From positions 3,162,001 to 3,226,000 of the forward strand of contig JAZHRO010000022.1 in the NCBI GenBank assembly GCA_037157565.1: DNA of 64,000 nt, given 5' to 3'. The translations under genes were made by a program, and so were the position numbers. This stretch comes from Thalassia testudinum. Its lineage: Eukaryota > Streptophyta > Magnoliopsida > Alismatales > Hydrocharitaceae. This document shows, in pieces, positions 33,001-44,994 of this stretch. Position 1 is the stretch's first letter; the number at the start of each line of letters is the position of its first letter. Under the pieces are notes generated by a model. The model was not told where the DNA came from. It did not search any database and worked only from the letters and a program-made list of their open reading frames with translations.

Positions 33001-35760
33001 GTGAGGTTCAAGGGTGGAAGTTACTGGGTTGTTCATATCTGGATTCGACTCCTCTGTTTGCGGGTCAAGATCCTTTTGTGGTTGATGAGGCATAATCGAG
33101 TTATTCTGGAAGTGTGATTCATCAACCAAAGTCCTGATGTCACAAATTTGTTCGATGACACCGCAATTAATTCCTTGTTGGGCCTTAAATATATCAATTT
33201 TCAGTGTTTGATCTCCAAACTTAAGCTCTATTTGGCCCTCCTCACAGCTGATGTTGGCTCTCGCAGTAGCCAAGAAAGGTCTCCCTAGAATGATTGGAGT
33301 ATCCCTAGGGTTCTCAGGTGCGTCCATATCTAAGACTATAAAGTCCACTGGGAAATAGAAATCCCGCACTCTTACGATAACATCCTCGAGAATCCCTTTT
33401 GGTGACTTTATAGATCTATCTGCTAATTATAATGTCACCTCGGTTGGTTTTAGCTCAGATTCTTCTAGATGGTCAAGTAAGGATGTGGGTATCAGGTTTA
33501 TGGATGCACCCAAGTCTAACAATGCTCTAACAAATTGGGTACCACCTATCTTGCAAGAAATCAGGGGAGTACCAGGATCTTTTGCCTTGGGTGGGAGTCT
33601 ACTGAGGATTACAGAGCTGGCTTGCTCTAACAGAACAATTGGGCTCCCTCCCTTGGTTCGCGGATTACGCTGGGGTGTACATATATTCTTTAGAAATCGT
33701 GTGTAAGCTGGTACGTGGCGGATTGCATCCATCAAGGGGATGTTTATGTGGACCTGCTCAAAGAGCTTGACCAGGTCCTCCTCAGGGGCCACAGGTTTGG
33801 TGGTCTTCTTTCCCTTGGTCAAGGCCTCGGGAAACGGGATCTTGGTTGGTTCTTCTAGGATAGGTCCAGGTTGTGGATCCGGAACAGTGGTATCTTGGAT
33901 AACTATCCTAGGGTCATGGTTATCAGGCTTGGAGTGGTTTGGATAATGCGGGTCTGGAGTTGTTTCACCACTACGTGTTGTTACAGAATTTAATCCGGCC
34001 TGATTTTGGTTTGGGTTTGGTAAGAGGGGTGGCTGCTGCTGAAATCCCGCATAAGAAGTTGAAGCTTCCATCTCGTCTGGAGATGGAGCAGTAGGGGCCT
34101 GATAAATCCATTGTGCGTGGCCTAAATTTGGATTCATAACGCGCTTCTGGGTTGGCACGTTATTCGGGTTAGGAAGAGGTTGGGAAGGGAGTGTGCCTGG
34201 CTGGCGAGAATTTGCCAACTGGGCCAGTTGAGTTTTAACCTCTGTAAGTTCGTCCTTGTGCTGTTTTTGAATAGCCGCATTCGTTCTTTGAATGTCAGCC
34301 AGAGTCTGAAGGATTAGGGACATTTGATCCTGATTTGGCCCTGATGGATAAGTAGGGTTGGGCTGAGGCTGAGGCGGCTGGTAATGACGAGAGGGCTGTG
34401 GGCGGGACTGAAAAGGTGGTCTTTGGGTTTGGGAATTTCCCGCCCACTGAAAATTGGGATGGTTTCGCCATCCAGGGTTGTAAGTGTTGGAGAATGGGTC
34501 GTTCTGGATGGCGTTGAGGTCCTCGCAGGTCTGAGGAACCTCTTGAGAATCAGGGAAAGGCAGAATGGAGTTCACCGGGCTGGTGTAGAAAGGATCGGAT
34601 GATCCTCCGATCCGAGAATCAGATGGTGATGGATATGGATCCATCCTAGGGGAAGATCGGTGGAGGATGTTTTGCACAGTCTCCTGTGTGGAAGGAGGCT
34701 GCGCAAAGGAGTTACGTGCAGAGGTGGCTCGCTGCAAGTGCTGAGTCAGCTCATCCACCTTCTTCTCAATGATTGAAACCTTGTCCAATCGACTGGCCAT
34801 TAATTCCAGGTCGACTGATGCGGACAGGCCCTGCGTCTCATGTGCTCCCTTAAGATTCGTCGCTGCGCTGGTATTCGTCCTGTCGAATAATCCCATGGAG
34901 TCATTGTTGATGGAGTTCTCGCACATGTTTTCGAGAATCTCCCATACGGTGTCTTCATGTTGACCCATGATGTTTCCTCCGCAAGTTGCATTGACGAAAA
35001 GGCGGATGTCCTCACGGAGTCCCTGGTAAAAAGATTGGACTTGTTCCCATTTAGGAACTCCGTGATGGGGGCACTTTCTCATGAGATCATGAAAACGATC
35101 CCATGCCTCATGGAGAGGTTCTCCTGATTGTTGAGTGAAGTGTGTAATCTGATGGCGCAAGGCATTGGTCCGACCAACGGGAAAAAACTTTTTCAAAAAC
35201 TCGGATTGAAGTTCTTCCCAAGTGTTGATCGGCCGGGTCTGAGTTTGATACCAATGGGCGGCCTTGTCAATAAGAGAAAAGGAGAACATCTTCATGAGAA
35301 GAATATCCCGATTTTGTGCATCTGATCCAAAAGTGTGGGCCAGATGCTTTAGTTGTTTGATGTGCTGGAAGGGATCTTCAGAATTAAGCCCATGGAATTT
35401 AGGTATAGCATGAATCATGTTGGGCTTTAATTCGGAATCAGGTCCTTCAGTTGGGATTCTGACTCGAGGCTCAATGGCCACCGCAGCAGGATTGTAGTGG
35501 TCCCGCATCATAGGACGCTGTGGTGGGTGCACGAAGTTTTGGAAGAGGTCATTGAGTCGCTGGAGCTGGCGCTCCAGATTATTTTCTTCCTCAACTGGCT
35601 GAGCCATGATGGGGGAAGAAGAAGAACTTGGTTCTGAATCAGAAGAGAGAATAATGTGAGGGTGTTGCTGCACAAACACGGGCGTCGAGGCTTGGCCTTG
35701 ACGAGAGCGAATTTCTAAAGGAGGTCTTAAGGGTGGTCTTAAGGACCTCCTTCCGTACAT
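30061..35760 (-). pseudogene. Athila gag-pol, one frame with two in-frame stops
   Basis: A continuous frame of 1900 codons from ATG 35760. Gag covers 35760 to about 34000, with the conserved FHGLNSEDPFQHI and AAHWYQTQ..INTWEEL region and a proline/glutamine-rich tail. The aspartic protease follows (LLDLGASINLIP, then IILGRPFLAT). Next comes reverse transcriptase, with [19 protein letters not shown], the catalytic FMDDFSV and [14 protein letters not shown]. RNase H has [13 protein letters not shown] and the later IIYSDHTAV. Integrase has an HHCC zinc region ([14 protein letters not shown]) and core residues in [17 protein letters not shown] and the SNRE segment. There is no chromodomain, as usual for this lineage. 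TAA at 33427-33429 (after the protease DLGA region) and TAG at 32863-32865 (before RT) interrupt it. Everything else is collinear, so it decayed recently. Confidence 0.92.
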
Positions 35761-36693
35761 GCACTGTTGGAAGAGGTAAGTTTAGAAGGTGCTGGACCCA
35801 ATCAAGACACCCACAAATGTGTTGGGTGACTATAGAGGTGCGGGGCAGATGGACCCCTTGATCAGAAAGATCGTCCACCTGAGAATTACCTGGGCAGCCA
35901 GAGAGGGAGAGTCCCGCGAAGACCCCTACACGGTAGAGCGTCCCCACGGGTTACAGGGTTTCCCCCACCCGACCTCTCTTGTCACTGCGGTTCCAGGTAG
36001 ACCAGAATGGGGATCTTGACCTCTTAAGTCTACCAGTTTTAAGATCAGGGTGCTTAAGGTTTCACTTGAACTTTAGTCTTTTAAGTGCAAAATGTGACCT
36101 AATTTAAGGTTGGTTGACCCAAGGGGTCAACTTTACCTTTTGTTTTCTTTGAGAGCTTTTAAGTCTTGTCTTTTAGGGTTCAAGTGTTTAGAGAGCCAAT
36201 TGTTTTAGGTTTTCTTTGAATAGGTATTTTCAATCAATGGTTTAGGCACACTTCTTTTGGATTTTCTCCATTCTTGATTTAAGTAGTGTGTCTCTAAAAC
36301 CCTAATGTTGAATCTTATGTTGGCTCTACTTGGTCCAGTTAGTTCTTTGTTGGGTAATTAGGGCTCAAGTAAGAATGTGTTAGCCCTTAAATACCCTTAA
36401 TAGTGTGCAGGACTAATGAGTTGAAAACATGCAACTCTTTATGGTTACTAAGTATGGAAGACAGGTTAGCCCTATATTGCTTGTTCTTTTCTTTTCTTCC
36501 TCTTTAGAGTTTAGGGGTTAATAGCGAGAGGAAAAAAAAAATTTTACCTGTCCTCGGAGTGGTTGTCGTGCGGTTGCTTGTCTTCTTGATTTCCTGTAGC
36601 TGCACAAAAGAGAGGAGATTATCAGAAACTAAAAAGAAACAGGAATGTTTACCTCTAGAATAGCCGTTGCTCCTCGGCAACGGCGCCAAGAAC
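35761..36693 (-). other. Athila 5' leader with tRNA-Asp primer binding site
   Basis: Non-coding. The PBS lies at 36671-36688: on minus TGGCGCCGTTGCCGAGGA, complementary to the 3' end of tRNA-Asp apart from one base, five bases from the LTR end. tRNA-Asp priming is typical of Athila elements. An A tract (about 36530-36541) and AT-rich sequence fill the rest. Confidence 0.85.
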
Positions 36694-38400
36694 TGGTGTG
36701 GGAGGGTGACCTGGGCGTGGCGCACCTGGGGCAGCAGGTGAAGAAGCTGCTTCGCTTCAACAATGGCGGCGACGAGCGCAGGTACCTGCCCACAGAAAAA
36801 CGGCCTCTCGGCCCAATCAGAAACACGGAGGACCTTCGCCGTGGCACGGCGAAGGTGGTCGGGGGGTGTGCAGGCGGCGGGGCGGAGCCTAAGGGCTGCC
36901 CTAGGTCGGACTGTGGGTCGGGAGATGGGTTTGTTCGGTGGAGTTGCAGAGGGTGATTTGGGGGAAGTGGAAGGGCGGAGGTTGATCAGGGTGAGGAGGC
37001 GGAGGTTCTGCGGTGGTCGGCGAGTCGTGTGGGTTGCTGGAGTGATGGGAGCGGCTCGCCGGAGGATGGCCGGAGTCGGAGAAGGTGAGGGTGATTGGTC
37101 GGAATCGAGGGCGACAGTAAATGTTTAAAGTGAGGAAAAGGAAGAGGGGAGGAAGAGGAGGAGTTCTACCTACTTAGCAGGACGAGGAGGGGCCGGAGCG
37201 GGCGACAGTCGTATCGACTGTCGCCGGAGAAGAAGATGCCCGGGGGAAGGGGCGGCGGCGAGCAGAGGGCCGGAGAGGCGCCAGCTGTGTGCGGCGTGGC
37301 GCGGGAAGAGCGAGGGAGAGAAGTCTCTGCTGCTGGTATTGCGGCAGAGCGAAGAGGAGGAGGAGGAAGAACCGCCGGAGCTGGTGGGCGTCTGCCGGAG
37401 TGAGAGGAGAGGAAAGTTGGGGGTTTTCTCCGTCAGATCCGAGCTCCCTCGAACGGTGGGGCGACGGGGGGTATTTATAGGGTAGAATCAGAGAGGAGGG
37501 CGGAGGGAGACGACGTGTCTCCCTCGCCGGAGGACGTCGGAGATGGAAACCCATACCGTCCGTGCATTCGCATGGCCGGTATGGTGGGTTGCAGCGACCA
37601 GGGGGGTGTTCCTGCGACGGCTGACGACGCAGGGCACCCCCGGTTGACTTGCCAGCCCCTCCCCCTCACCCTGCGCGGCGCCATGCTCCGCGCAAGGTCA
37701 CCGGAGCATGGTGCTGGCAGGTTTTGGCAAGAGGGACCTGAATGCAAAGAACGAAGGAGAGTTAGGGGTAGAAATGTGAGGGTTCAAAAGTTGAGGGTCA
37801 AAAAGTAAATATATGAGGACCAAAGTGCAAAGTTGGTCAAGAAGGTTTCTTCTTAGGCTCAAGTTTTTATGCATGACTAATTAGGACCTAAGGAATTTGA
37901 TGGTGAATTTTATTTCTAGATTAAACCTTGTTTGACCGGTCAATTTATGCAAAAACCCAAATTAAGTTATTAATTGGGCATGGTTCTCAATGTAGGTCAA
38001 AATGGGTTCTGAAGGCCAAATTGAAGGTTCTAAACCCTAGAGATTATTTTTCTATGAATTTTAGAGGGTTTATTCTATTTTTACTTTGCCTCGAACCTCA
38101 TGAATTGAAGTGGGTTTGCTTTAGGGTTACAGATTATCATTTAGTTCCTTGGAATTGCTGTAGCCCTTATCAGATCATCCCACTTTCCTTCTCATTCGGT
38201 TTGTTTGACCTGTGTTTGGACCCTGAATTACCCTGTATGCAGATTATACTGGTAAAATTACATTTTTACCCCTTATGACTTGTTTTCTCCTTAAACTCAG
38301 AATTCTCTGAGTTATGCCTTTCCTTGAGTTATGTAGGAGCTTTTATCCTTTGTATTGGGTCAAAATGAGCTAGTTATGGCTCATGATGAGGTTCTCATCA
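36694..38400 (-). repeat. 5' LTR of the Athila element
   Basis: 1707 bp, uninterrupted, directly followed by the target duplication CCTGG. The TATA box is at 37472-37479 (minus). GC-rich 36800-37800, AT-rich after that. Confidence 0.92.
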
Positions 38401-40742
38401 CCTGGGTCCCCTGATAGTACTCTGTCGCGCAAAGACTGCAAGTACGGATCGGCCATCTGTCTCGTGATGATGCGGTCTATCAGCTCTGGCCTGGTCTGCC
38501 GTGTCACCGTCACTGCCCCACAGTATCCTCGTAACTCTAGAGGTCGCCAACTGCCCACCTCCTCCAAAAGGCTCCAACTCTGTAACTGTAGACTGGCCAA
38601 GCGTGCGGGCGCCTTACGTCTCAAGGCGTCAGCCACCACATTGGCCTTTCCCGGGTGGTAGGAGATGCTGCAATCGTAGTCCTTCAGGAGCTCCAACCAA
38701 CATCTTTGTCTCATGTTGAGCTCCTTCTGGTCAAAAAGATATCTGAGGCTCTTGTGATCTGTAAAAATCTCGAAGGTCTCACCGTACAAGTAGTGCCTCC
38801 AGGTCTTCAGCGCGAAGACAACAGCTGCCAACTCTAGGTCGTGGGTAGGGTAGGTATGCTCATGGGGCTTCAGTTGCCGCGAAGCGTAAGCGACAACATG
38901 ACCCCTCTGCATGAGCACACCTCCTAACCCCTGCAAGGAAGCGTCCGTGTACACAACGAACCCGCCACTACTGTCAGGGATGGTGAGCACGGGAGCCGAT
39001 GTCAACCTCTCCTTCAGCTCCAGAAAACACGCCTCACAGGCGTCTGTCCAAGCGAAAGGCAGGTCCTTCCGGGTCAACTGTGTCATAGGACGTGCAATCT
39101 GCGAAAACCCTCTGATGAACCGTCTGTAGTAACCTGCCAGTCCCAGGAAACTGCGAATCTCAGTGACTGAACGCGGTCTCTCCCACCTGAGCACTACCTC
39201 GACCTTGGCGGGGTCCACCGCCAGGCCGTCACCAGAGATCACATGACCCAAGAAGGTCACCTCCCTCAACCAGAACTCGCACTTGCTGTATTTGGCGTAC
39301 AGCCTGCATCGCCTCAGAGTGTCCAGAACCATCCGCAAGTGCTGTCCGTGCTGCGTCCGATCTCTAGAATAGATGAGTACATCATCTATGAAAACCACCA
39401 CAAACTGGTCCAAGTATGGTCTAAACACCCGGTTCATCAGGTCCATGAAAGCAGCGGGGGCATTGGTCAGCCCAAACAGCATGACCAAAAACTCGTAGTG
39501 TCCGTATCGGGTGCGGAAAGCTGTCTTGGAGACGTCGGTCTCCCTGATCCTCAACTGGTGGTATCCAGACCTCAAGTCTATCTTGGAAAGCACCGTGGCA
39601 CCCCACAACTGGTCAAACAAATCGTCGATCCTCGGCAGCGGATATCTGTTCTTGATGGTGACCCTATTCAGCTGTCGGTAGTCCACACAAAGGCGTAGGG
39701 TCCCATCCTTCTTCTTCACAAACAGTACCGGGGCTCCCCAGGGAGACGCACTGGGCCTCACGAAACCTTTCTCCAAAAGGTCCTGCAACTGGGACTTTAG
39801 CTCTCGCAGCTCAAGCAGTGCCATTCTGTATGGCGCGGTGGAGATGGGGCTGGTCCCTGGTACTAGTGAGATCTCAAACTCGATCTCACGCTCGGGCGGT
39901 AGTCCTGGTAACTCGTCTGGAAACACGTCGGGGTACTCTCTGCCCACCGGGATGCTCTGGAAGTCTGCCACGGGGCTGGGTTCTGCCACCACACAAGCTA
40001 GGAAGCCCTCACACCCCTGGCTCAAAAGTCTCGCCGCCCGAAGTGCCGATATGCACCTGAAACCTCCGTCCACTGGCTGTCCGTGAAACTCGAAAGAAGG
40101 CAACTTCGGAATGGAGAAGACGATCTTCCTCTCAAAATAGTCCACCAAAGCGTGGCAAGCGGACAACCAATCCATCCCCAGAATCACTCCAAAGTCCTCC
40201 ATCTGTATCATAATCAGGTCAGCTGGCAGGCTATGTCCTCCAACGCTGACCTCGCAATCCGTGTACACCTCCTCAGCTACAAACAGCTGACCACTCGGAC
40301 CTCTGATTACGAACGGATTTTCTAACAGTGTATAATCCTGGTCCAAACTAACTGCGAAACTGGTTGCGACAAACGAGTGCGTAGCGCCGGAATCGAAAAG
40401 CGTGTAAACGAGTCTGCCAGAAACTGCAACCATACCTGCTACCATGGATCCTGATGCTCTGGCGTCCCTGTGTGTTAGGGCGTTGATACGCCCCTCAGCT
40501 CTAGGTGCGGACGAAGCAGCCACACTCTGCGTCGGACGGGTAGGTGCTGGCCGGTACCCTCCTCGCGACTGCTGTCCTCCTCTTCGTGCCTGGGAATCGC
40601 GGCCTCCTGCGCACCCTCCAGTGCTCTGCACGGGAAGTATCTGCTGACCCCCTGTCCTAGATGGGCAGTCCCTCTTGACGTGACCTGGCTGGCCACACTG
40701 GTAGCAGAGGGGAACCCGACTCCCGCCCTCAGTGAGTCCCTA
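38401..40742 (-). pseudogene. Tekay copy 1 zinc knuckle, protease, RT and RNase H part
   Basis: Read on minus from a TAG at 40740-40742 (CAG in copy 2). The CCHC knuckle [15 protein letters not shown] is followed by the protease with [10 protein letters not shown], then RT with [17 protein letters not shown] motifs and the catalytic [13 protein letters not shown]. RNase H follows with [24 protein letters not shown] and the NVVADAL segment. An uninterrupted stretch of about 750 codons runs to the Athila insertion, which falls right after SGDPGD, before the integrase zinc region. MPFGLTNAP reads MLFGLTNAP here. Apart from the insertion and the upstream stop, this is the best preserved part of either Tekay copy. 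Confidence 0.9.
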
Positions 40743-41268
40743 CTGTCGACTAGGCGGGGGTCCGGTGCTGGCGACTGGCCCCCGTCGAGGGCCCCCAAAG
40801 GCCACTGATGGCCCTGCACAACGTGACGGCTCTCCTGCGGACGCCACGTGTCTCCGTTCTCGCCGGCCCTGTGAGAAGTCTGGCTGAAAGGGCCTCTTCC
40901 GCCCGCCCTCGGTCTCTCGCGTGGACGGGTTGGTCTCCTCGTAAGTCATAGCTGCCTTACCACCCTCGAAAACGTAGGCAGCTTCAGGGGTTTGACATAC
41001 CCCCGGATCGCAGTCCGGAGCCCCTCGGTGAACCTCCAAAGGCGCTCCTCCTCAGTGGCTACCGCTGTCGCTGCAAAGCGGGACAGCTCCAAGAAATGCA
41101 TGCGGTACGCGCTCACAGTCATCGTCCCCTAGCGGAGAGTGTGGAACTCCCGCCTCCTCTGGTCCTGCCACGTCTGGGGAAAGTACTGCTCGCAGAAGAG
41201 GGTGACGAACTGGTCCCACGTCGGCTCGTCCCTCTCCTGTCCCCGGACCGCCCTCCACCACCGGTTAT
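40743..41268 (-). pseudogene. Tekay copy 1 gag, 5'-truncated at the inverted-repeat junction
   Basis: Minus-strand translation in the gag frame begins at the junction with RWWRAVRGQERDEPTW, then FCEQYFPQTWQDQRR and EFHTLR, the core of the retrotransposon gag domain. TAG at 41129-41131 and a frameshift near 40990 interrupt it. A basic segment (EGGRKRPFQPDF) leads to RRHVASAGEP. The N-terminal half, including the start codon, is missing because the sequence switches at 41266-41269 into the inverted LTR. Copy 2 has the N-terminus but lacks this core. Confidence 0.82.
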
Positions 41269-43923
41269 TGTAACGAGCGTTTGGCCCAGACGTCTTTTAA
41301 GACGTCTGGAAGGTTGTCCAGACGTCTTACCAGACGTTTGGGATAGTTTTCAGACGTCTGGAAATCTGTTATTTTCGACACACGCGAGTCGTTTGCGCGC
41401 CTGAGCGCGCAGACTGCATATTCGCCCTTCCTCCCTCCTGCGGCTGCAGATTCCCCTGCCGCGAATCCCTCTCTCTCCTCCTCGCGCGGCCTTAAAAGGC
41501 CACGCCTCCCCTCCCGTCTCCACCGTCTCCTCCTTCTTCTCCTTCAGCCAGTGAGCGTGAGCGTGAGCGTGAGGGTGGCAGCGGCGGCCGCAGTGAGCGC
41601 GGAGGAGGTGTGGCGTTCGAGAGCGGAGCTCTGCCGTGAGGGCGAGCTCGCCGGAGCGGCTTGGCCGGCCGGCGGAGGGCGCAGGGGGCGCGGAGCGACG
41701 CGGAGAGGGACCTGCTGCGTTCTGAGCAGCAGACGCGCGAGGTACGACGCGGGCGGCGTCGCGAGCGGAGGACGGGTCGCGCCCTGATTCTGGAAAAAGT
41801 TCCAGAATCAGACATCTGGGTTGATAGCCAGACGGCAAGGGAGATGTCTGGAAGCTCATACAGACGTCTGAAAGGTGAGTATTCCGCCTTCTTCTTCCTT
41901 CCTGTCGACTGACTGTACTGAGGGAGGCAGTTGGCTGTTCGCAGGTTCGCTGATTCGCCATCCTTTACGAATCAGACGTCTGGAAGTTGTACCAGACGGC
42001 GGGAGTGACCTACAGACGTCCGGGGTGACCATCGGACGTCTGGGATCTAGGACAGACGTCCCCGCAGACTTCTGGACGTCTGGGAAATCACGCTGAACAG
42101 GTAATTCTCTGATCCACTTTTTAAGACGTCTGGAAGAAGTTCCAGACGTCTGATCTTGCACAGTATCGTCTTTTTCGACCCGTTTAGGGCCCGTTCGAGC
42201 TCCGTTTTCCGCTATTCGAGTTGCGTTCTTTTCAGAATTAATTCCTCTACCCGTCTACAGTAGCTATACACTGTTTTGAGACACTCCTTGTGTTTGATCC
42301 TTGTGATAGGACCTCGTTCCGTTGCAGTCTTGGGAGTCGCGGAGGCACGCGGGATTCCCGATCACGCCCCCATTACTCCCGTTGTACCTGGTAGAGTGGC
42401 TTTAAGTTATTAAAATCTGTTAAATTATGAAACCATAAATAGAACCTAGGACATTGCATGAACCCTAGGAATGAGAAATAGATGGAATGATAGCTCCTAG
42501 GTGTTGCATGAATCTTAGGACTGGAAAACTAGATTGTATGATAGATCCTAGGATATGGCATGAATCCTAGGATGGGAAAACTAGTGGAATGTATATACTG
42601 CAGTCTTGGAAAATGGAAAGAGATATAAAGCTGCCTGTAATTTGAATTAACAGCTGCCTGTTGTGAATAGCTAACGTGGTTGAGAACATGGATTGTAAGA
42701 ATGTGAAACTGGGAAGTGAAACCTGGATCTTTGAGTAAAAAGGATGGAACCCTACGGGGAAGTAGGAGTAGAACTCCTGGAAAGTGAATGGAATAGTTTT
42801 GGGGAAGTGAGCTGGCCCTTGAGTACGGAGTACCAAGGAGAACGACTGTCCCCCTGTTTAGTGCAGAGCGGAGCTAGCCGCCCCAGGGACCCGGGGTTAG
42901 GACTGGCCACTCTATACCGACTTGCTGGCCCTCGCGTACGTAGTACCGAGGAGAGCTACTAGTGTAGGGAGGTACTAGCTACCCCACGGGCCCCGGGGTT
43001 CTGCTAGCCTCCCACACCGACTTGTTAGGCCCGCTGGGGCAAACCAGGGTAGTCAGGCGAGGGTGCGCGGACTGTGGAGGGCCAAGGCCCCGGTTTGGTT
43101 ACTGTGGAGGGGTTGGACCCCTGTTACTGAGAGGGCTCTGCCCTGGTTCCGTGCTGTGCTTTGGGCGCACCCGTTAACGGAAACGACTGACCGCGTGCCA
43201 GTGCAGGCTAGCTACCTGTGCGTTTATCGCGCATGCCGTAGTCACCGTTACGTCTGTCAGTGACCTTGGGGTGGTTGACTGAGGGTAGGATCACCATGGG
43301 GGACTCTCCCGGCCAGGAGAGCACCACGTGCTACTTCTACTTTTGGAAAAGACTGCAATCAAGATCGTTCCCACGAGGACATTCGAGATAAAGTGAAGGA
43401 TCTGAGAAATAAATGAAATAGTGAGAAAATTGAAAGATGTAAATAAAGAAAGTAATAAAACATAACAGCTACTGTACACTCTACTGTTGTCTTTAGTTTT
43501 AGTTGCCACTCTACTCAGCATTTTGCTGACGTGTTACACTCGTTACCTTTTTCAGGACCAGGTGTTTAGCAGCCAGGGTCAGCAGCTGCAGAGGACGCTG
43601 GGCCGAGTAGGGTCCAGTAGAGTTTACCACAGTCTTTTGTACTTCTTTTGTTTCTGTTATAGTGAGTAGTTTTTGTTTCCGCTATAATTTCTTTACCTGC
43701 AGTTCTTGTTATATGTTAAATGTTGTTCTACTGTTGTGGTGGTACCTACTGTAGTAGTTTCTTTCCTTACTGCTGTACTTTCTTACTGTTAGTTATATTC
43801 ATGCTGAATGTGGTTTATTTTACTATCTTTTGGTTACTTCCTCGTTGGACGACTAGGTCTTGGGAATAGTCGAGTCGGTCCGGTTCTCGTGTCTCGTAGG
43901 GACTCGGGAATCGGGTCGTTACA
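41269..43923 (+). repeat. Inverted Tekay LTR in the right arm
   Basis: 2655 bp with the same TGTAACGA/TCGTTACA ends, in the opposite orientation to the adjoining Tekay body. Dyad clusters at 41288-41360 and 41810-42150. Flanked by gag on one side and host DNA (CAAGT, the complement of ACTTG) on the other. There is no PBS or PPT beside it, so it is not the element's own 5' LTR. Confidence 0.92.
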
Positions 43924-44994
43924 CAAGTTGAGACCATCACCAATCAAGGAGCCACATCACTCATATTACTAATGATTTTCTTTGATAATTTAATAAAGAG
44001 GTTGCAATTCCCTCAAATGGCAACAAGTGACAAAGGAGGGGTCTTGAAGTCAGTCGGTGATGGCATTTTTAAGTTGTTCCCCAAATTCTTTTTTGAACCA
44101 TTCCTCATGAAGGGTTTGGGTATCCCTGGAGGTAGTTTGGTGGTGCCGCTCTAGGGCAACGACTATTGGAGCCATGAAAACAACATATTTTGATGCATTT
44201 ATCTTACTTTTTTCACTTTCACTAAGAGTGGGATTTTGCTTCAGTGTTAGGTCCTATGTAGTTTGCTAATTCCAAACATCATCATTGGCCTTCCTAATAT
44301 GATTGGCATGGTTTTCCATGTCAAATAAAAGTTCTTGGTGCCTTTGTTTGCACAAAATCACTAGCATCCCCTAGGGCATTTGCAATAATCTCAGCAGCCT
44401 CTCTTCTAGCAATAGAAAAAAAAAAATCATAGCACCGTGCTTGTGTTGGCTTAGGTACAATAGCCAATGGGACACAATACTAGATGTAAGAGAAAAAGCC
44501 TCTTCAGTGCCAATAAGCTTTATGCATACCCAAATTATTGGAAATCAGCCACTATGTAGGGCATCAAGAACTCTTCAATGCTGCTCCACCCATTTCGTAG
44601 CCTCCTAAACCTTCTCTATTGTTGTAACTTGGGCTTGTATGAACTTGTGAGAATGGAATTCTTTTGATGCCTATACTTTTTCAGATAGAGAAGTAATATG
44701 CAAGACTTCAATTCAAAAGAGGCTAGTATAATTTCTTCATATAGAGGCACTCTTTTGATGTGGCTCCACCAACTGTATCTCACTTTGATACGTCTCTCTC
44801 TCCCTATCAATCTCGTCTCTCATACTCATCATAAATTTTTATACATTATCTTAATCTTGCATTTGTGTGTTCTTGGCAACTGAGTTTGACGGACATTTTA
44901 AAAATATTATCTTTTATAAATAGGTCTTCATTTTATTTTGATTCAATTAATGTTTTCTTCTCTCCATTGAGATAACAAAATATTTGGCTATAAC
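43924..44994. other. Inverted copy of the unclassified host segment
   Basis: Reverse complement of 20575-21645, equal in length (1071 bp). No gene recognised. Confidence 0.85.

Larger units (their letters stand above)
25734..38400 (-). mobile_element. Athila-lineage Ty3/gypsy retrotransposon, 12.67 kb, TSD CCTGG
   Basis: LTRs of 1707 bp each (the left one after removing its own insertion), TGATGAGAACC...CACACCA in sense. The element has a tRNA-Asp PBS, a single gag-pol frame with two stops, and about 1.56 kb of non-coding DNA between pol and the 3' LTR. The target duplication CCTGG is intact. By eye I count about 19 differences between the LTRs (around 1.1%), mostly transitions, so the insertion is evolutionarily recent. 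It lies in the same orientation as the Tekay copy it split. Confidence 0.92.
24295..41268 (-). mobile_element. Tekay copy 1 internal region, 5'-truncated and split by an Athila element
   Basis: Tekay-type chromovirus body read on minus: gag end (41268) to chromodomain (24380). It is interrupted at 25734-38400 by Athila with the target duplication CCTGG on both sides (25729-25733 and 38401-38405). At the 5' side the gag core runs directly into an LTR in the wrong orientation. The N-terminal gag, leader, PBS and proper 5' LTR are missing. Without the Athila insertion it would be 4.3 kb. Confidence 0.9.

Noticed and set aside
24345..41039. Tekay and Athila pol regions as active host-adopted genes
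   Set aside because: Each is broken by insertion, frameshift or stop codons and lies between its own LTR remains.
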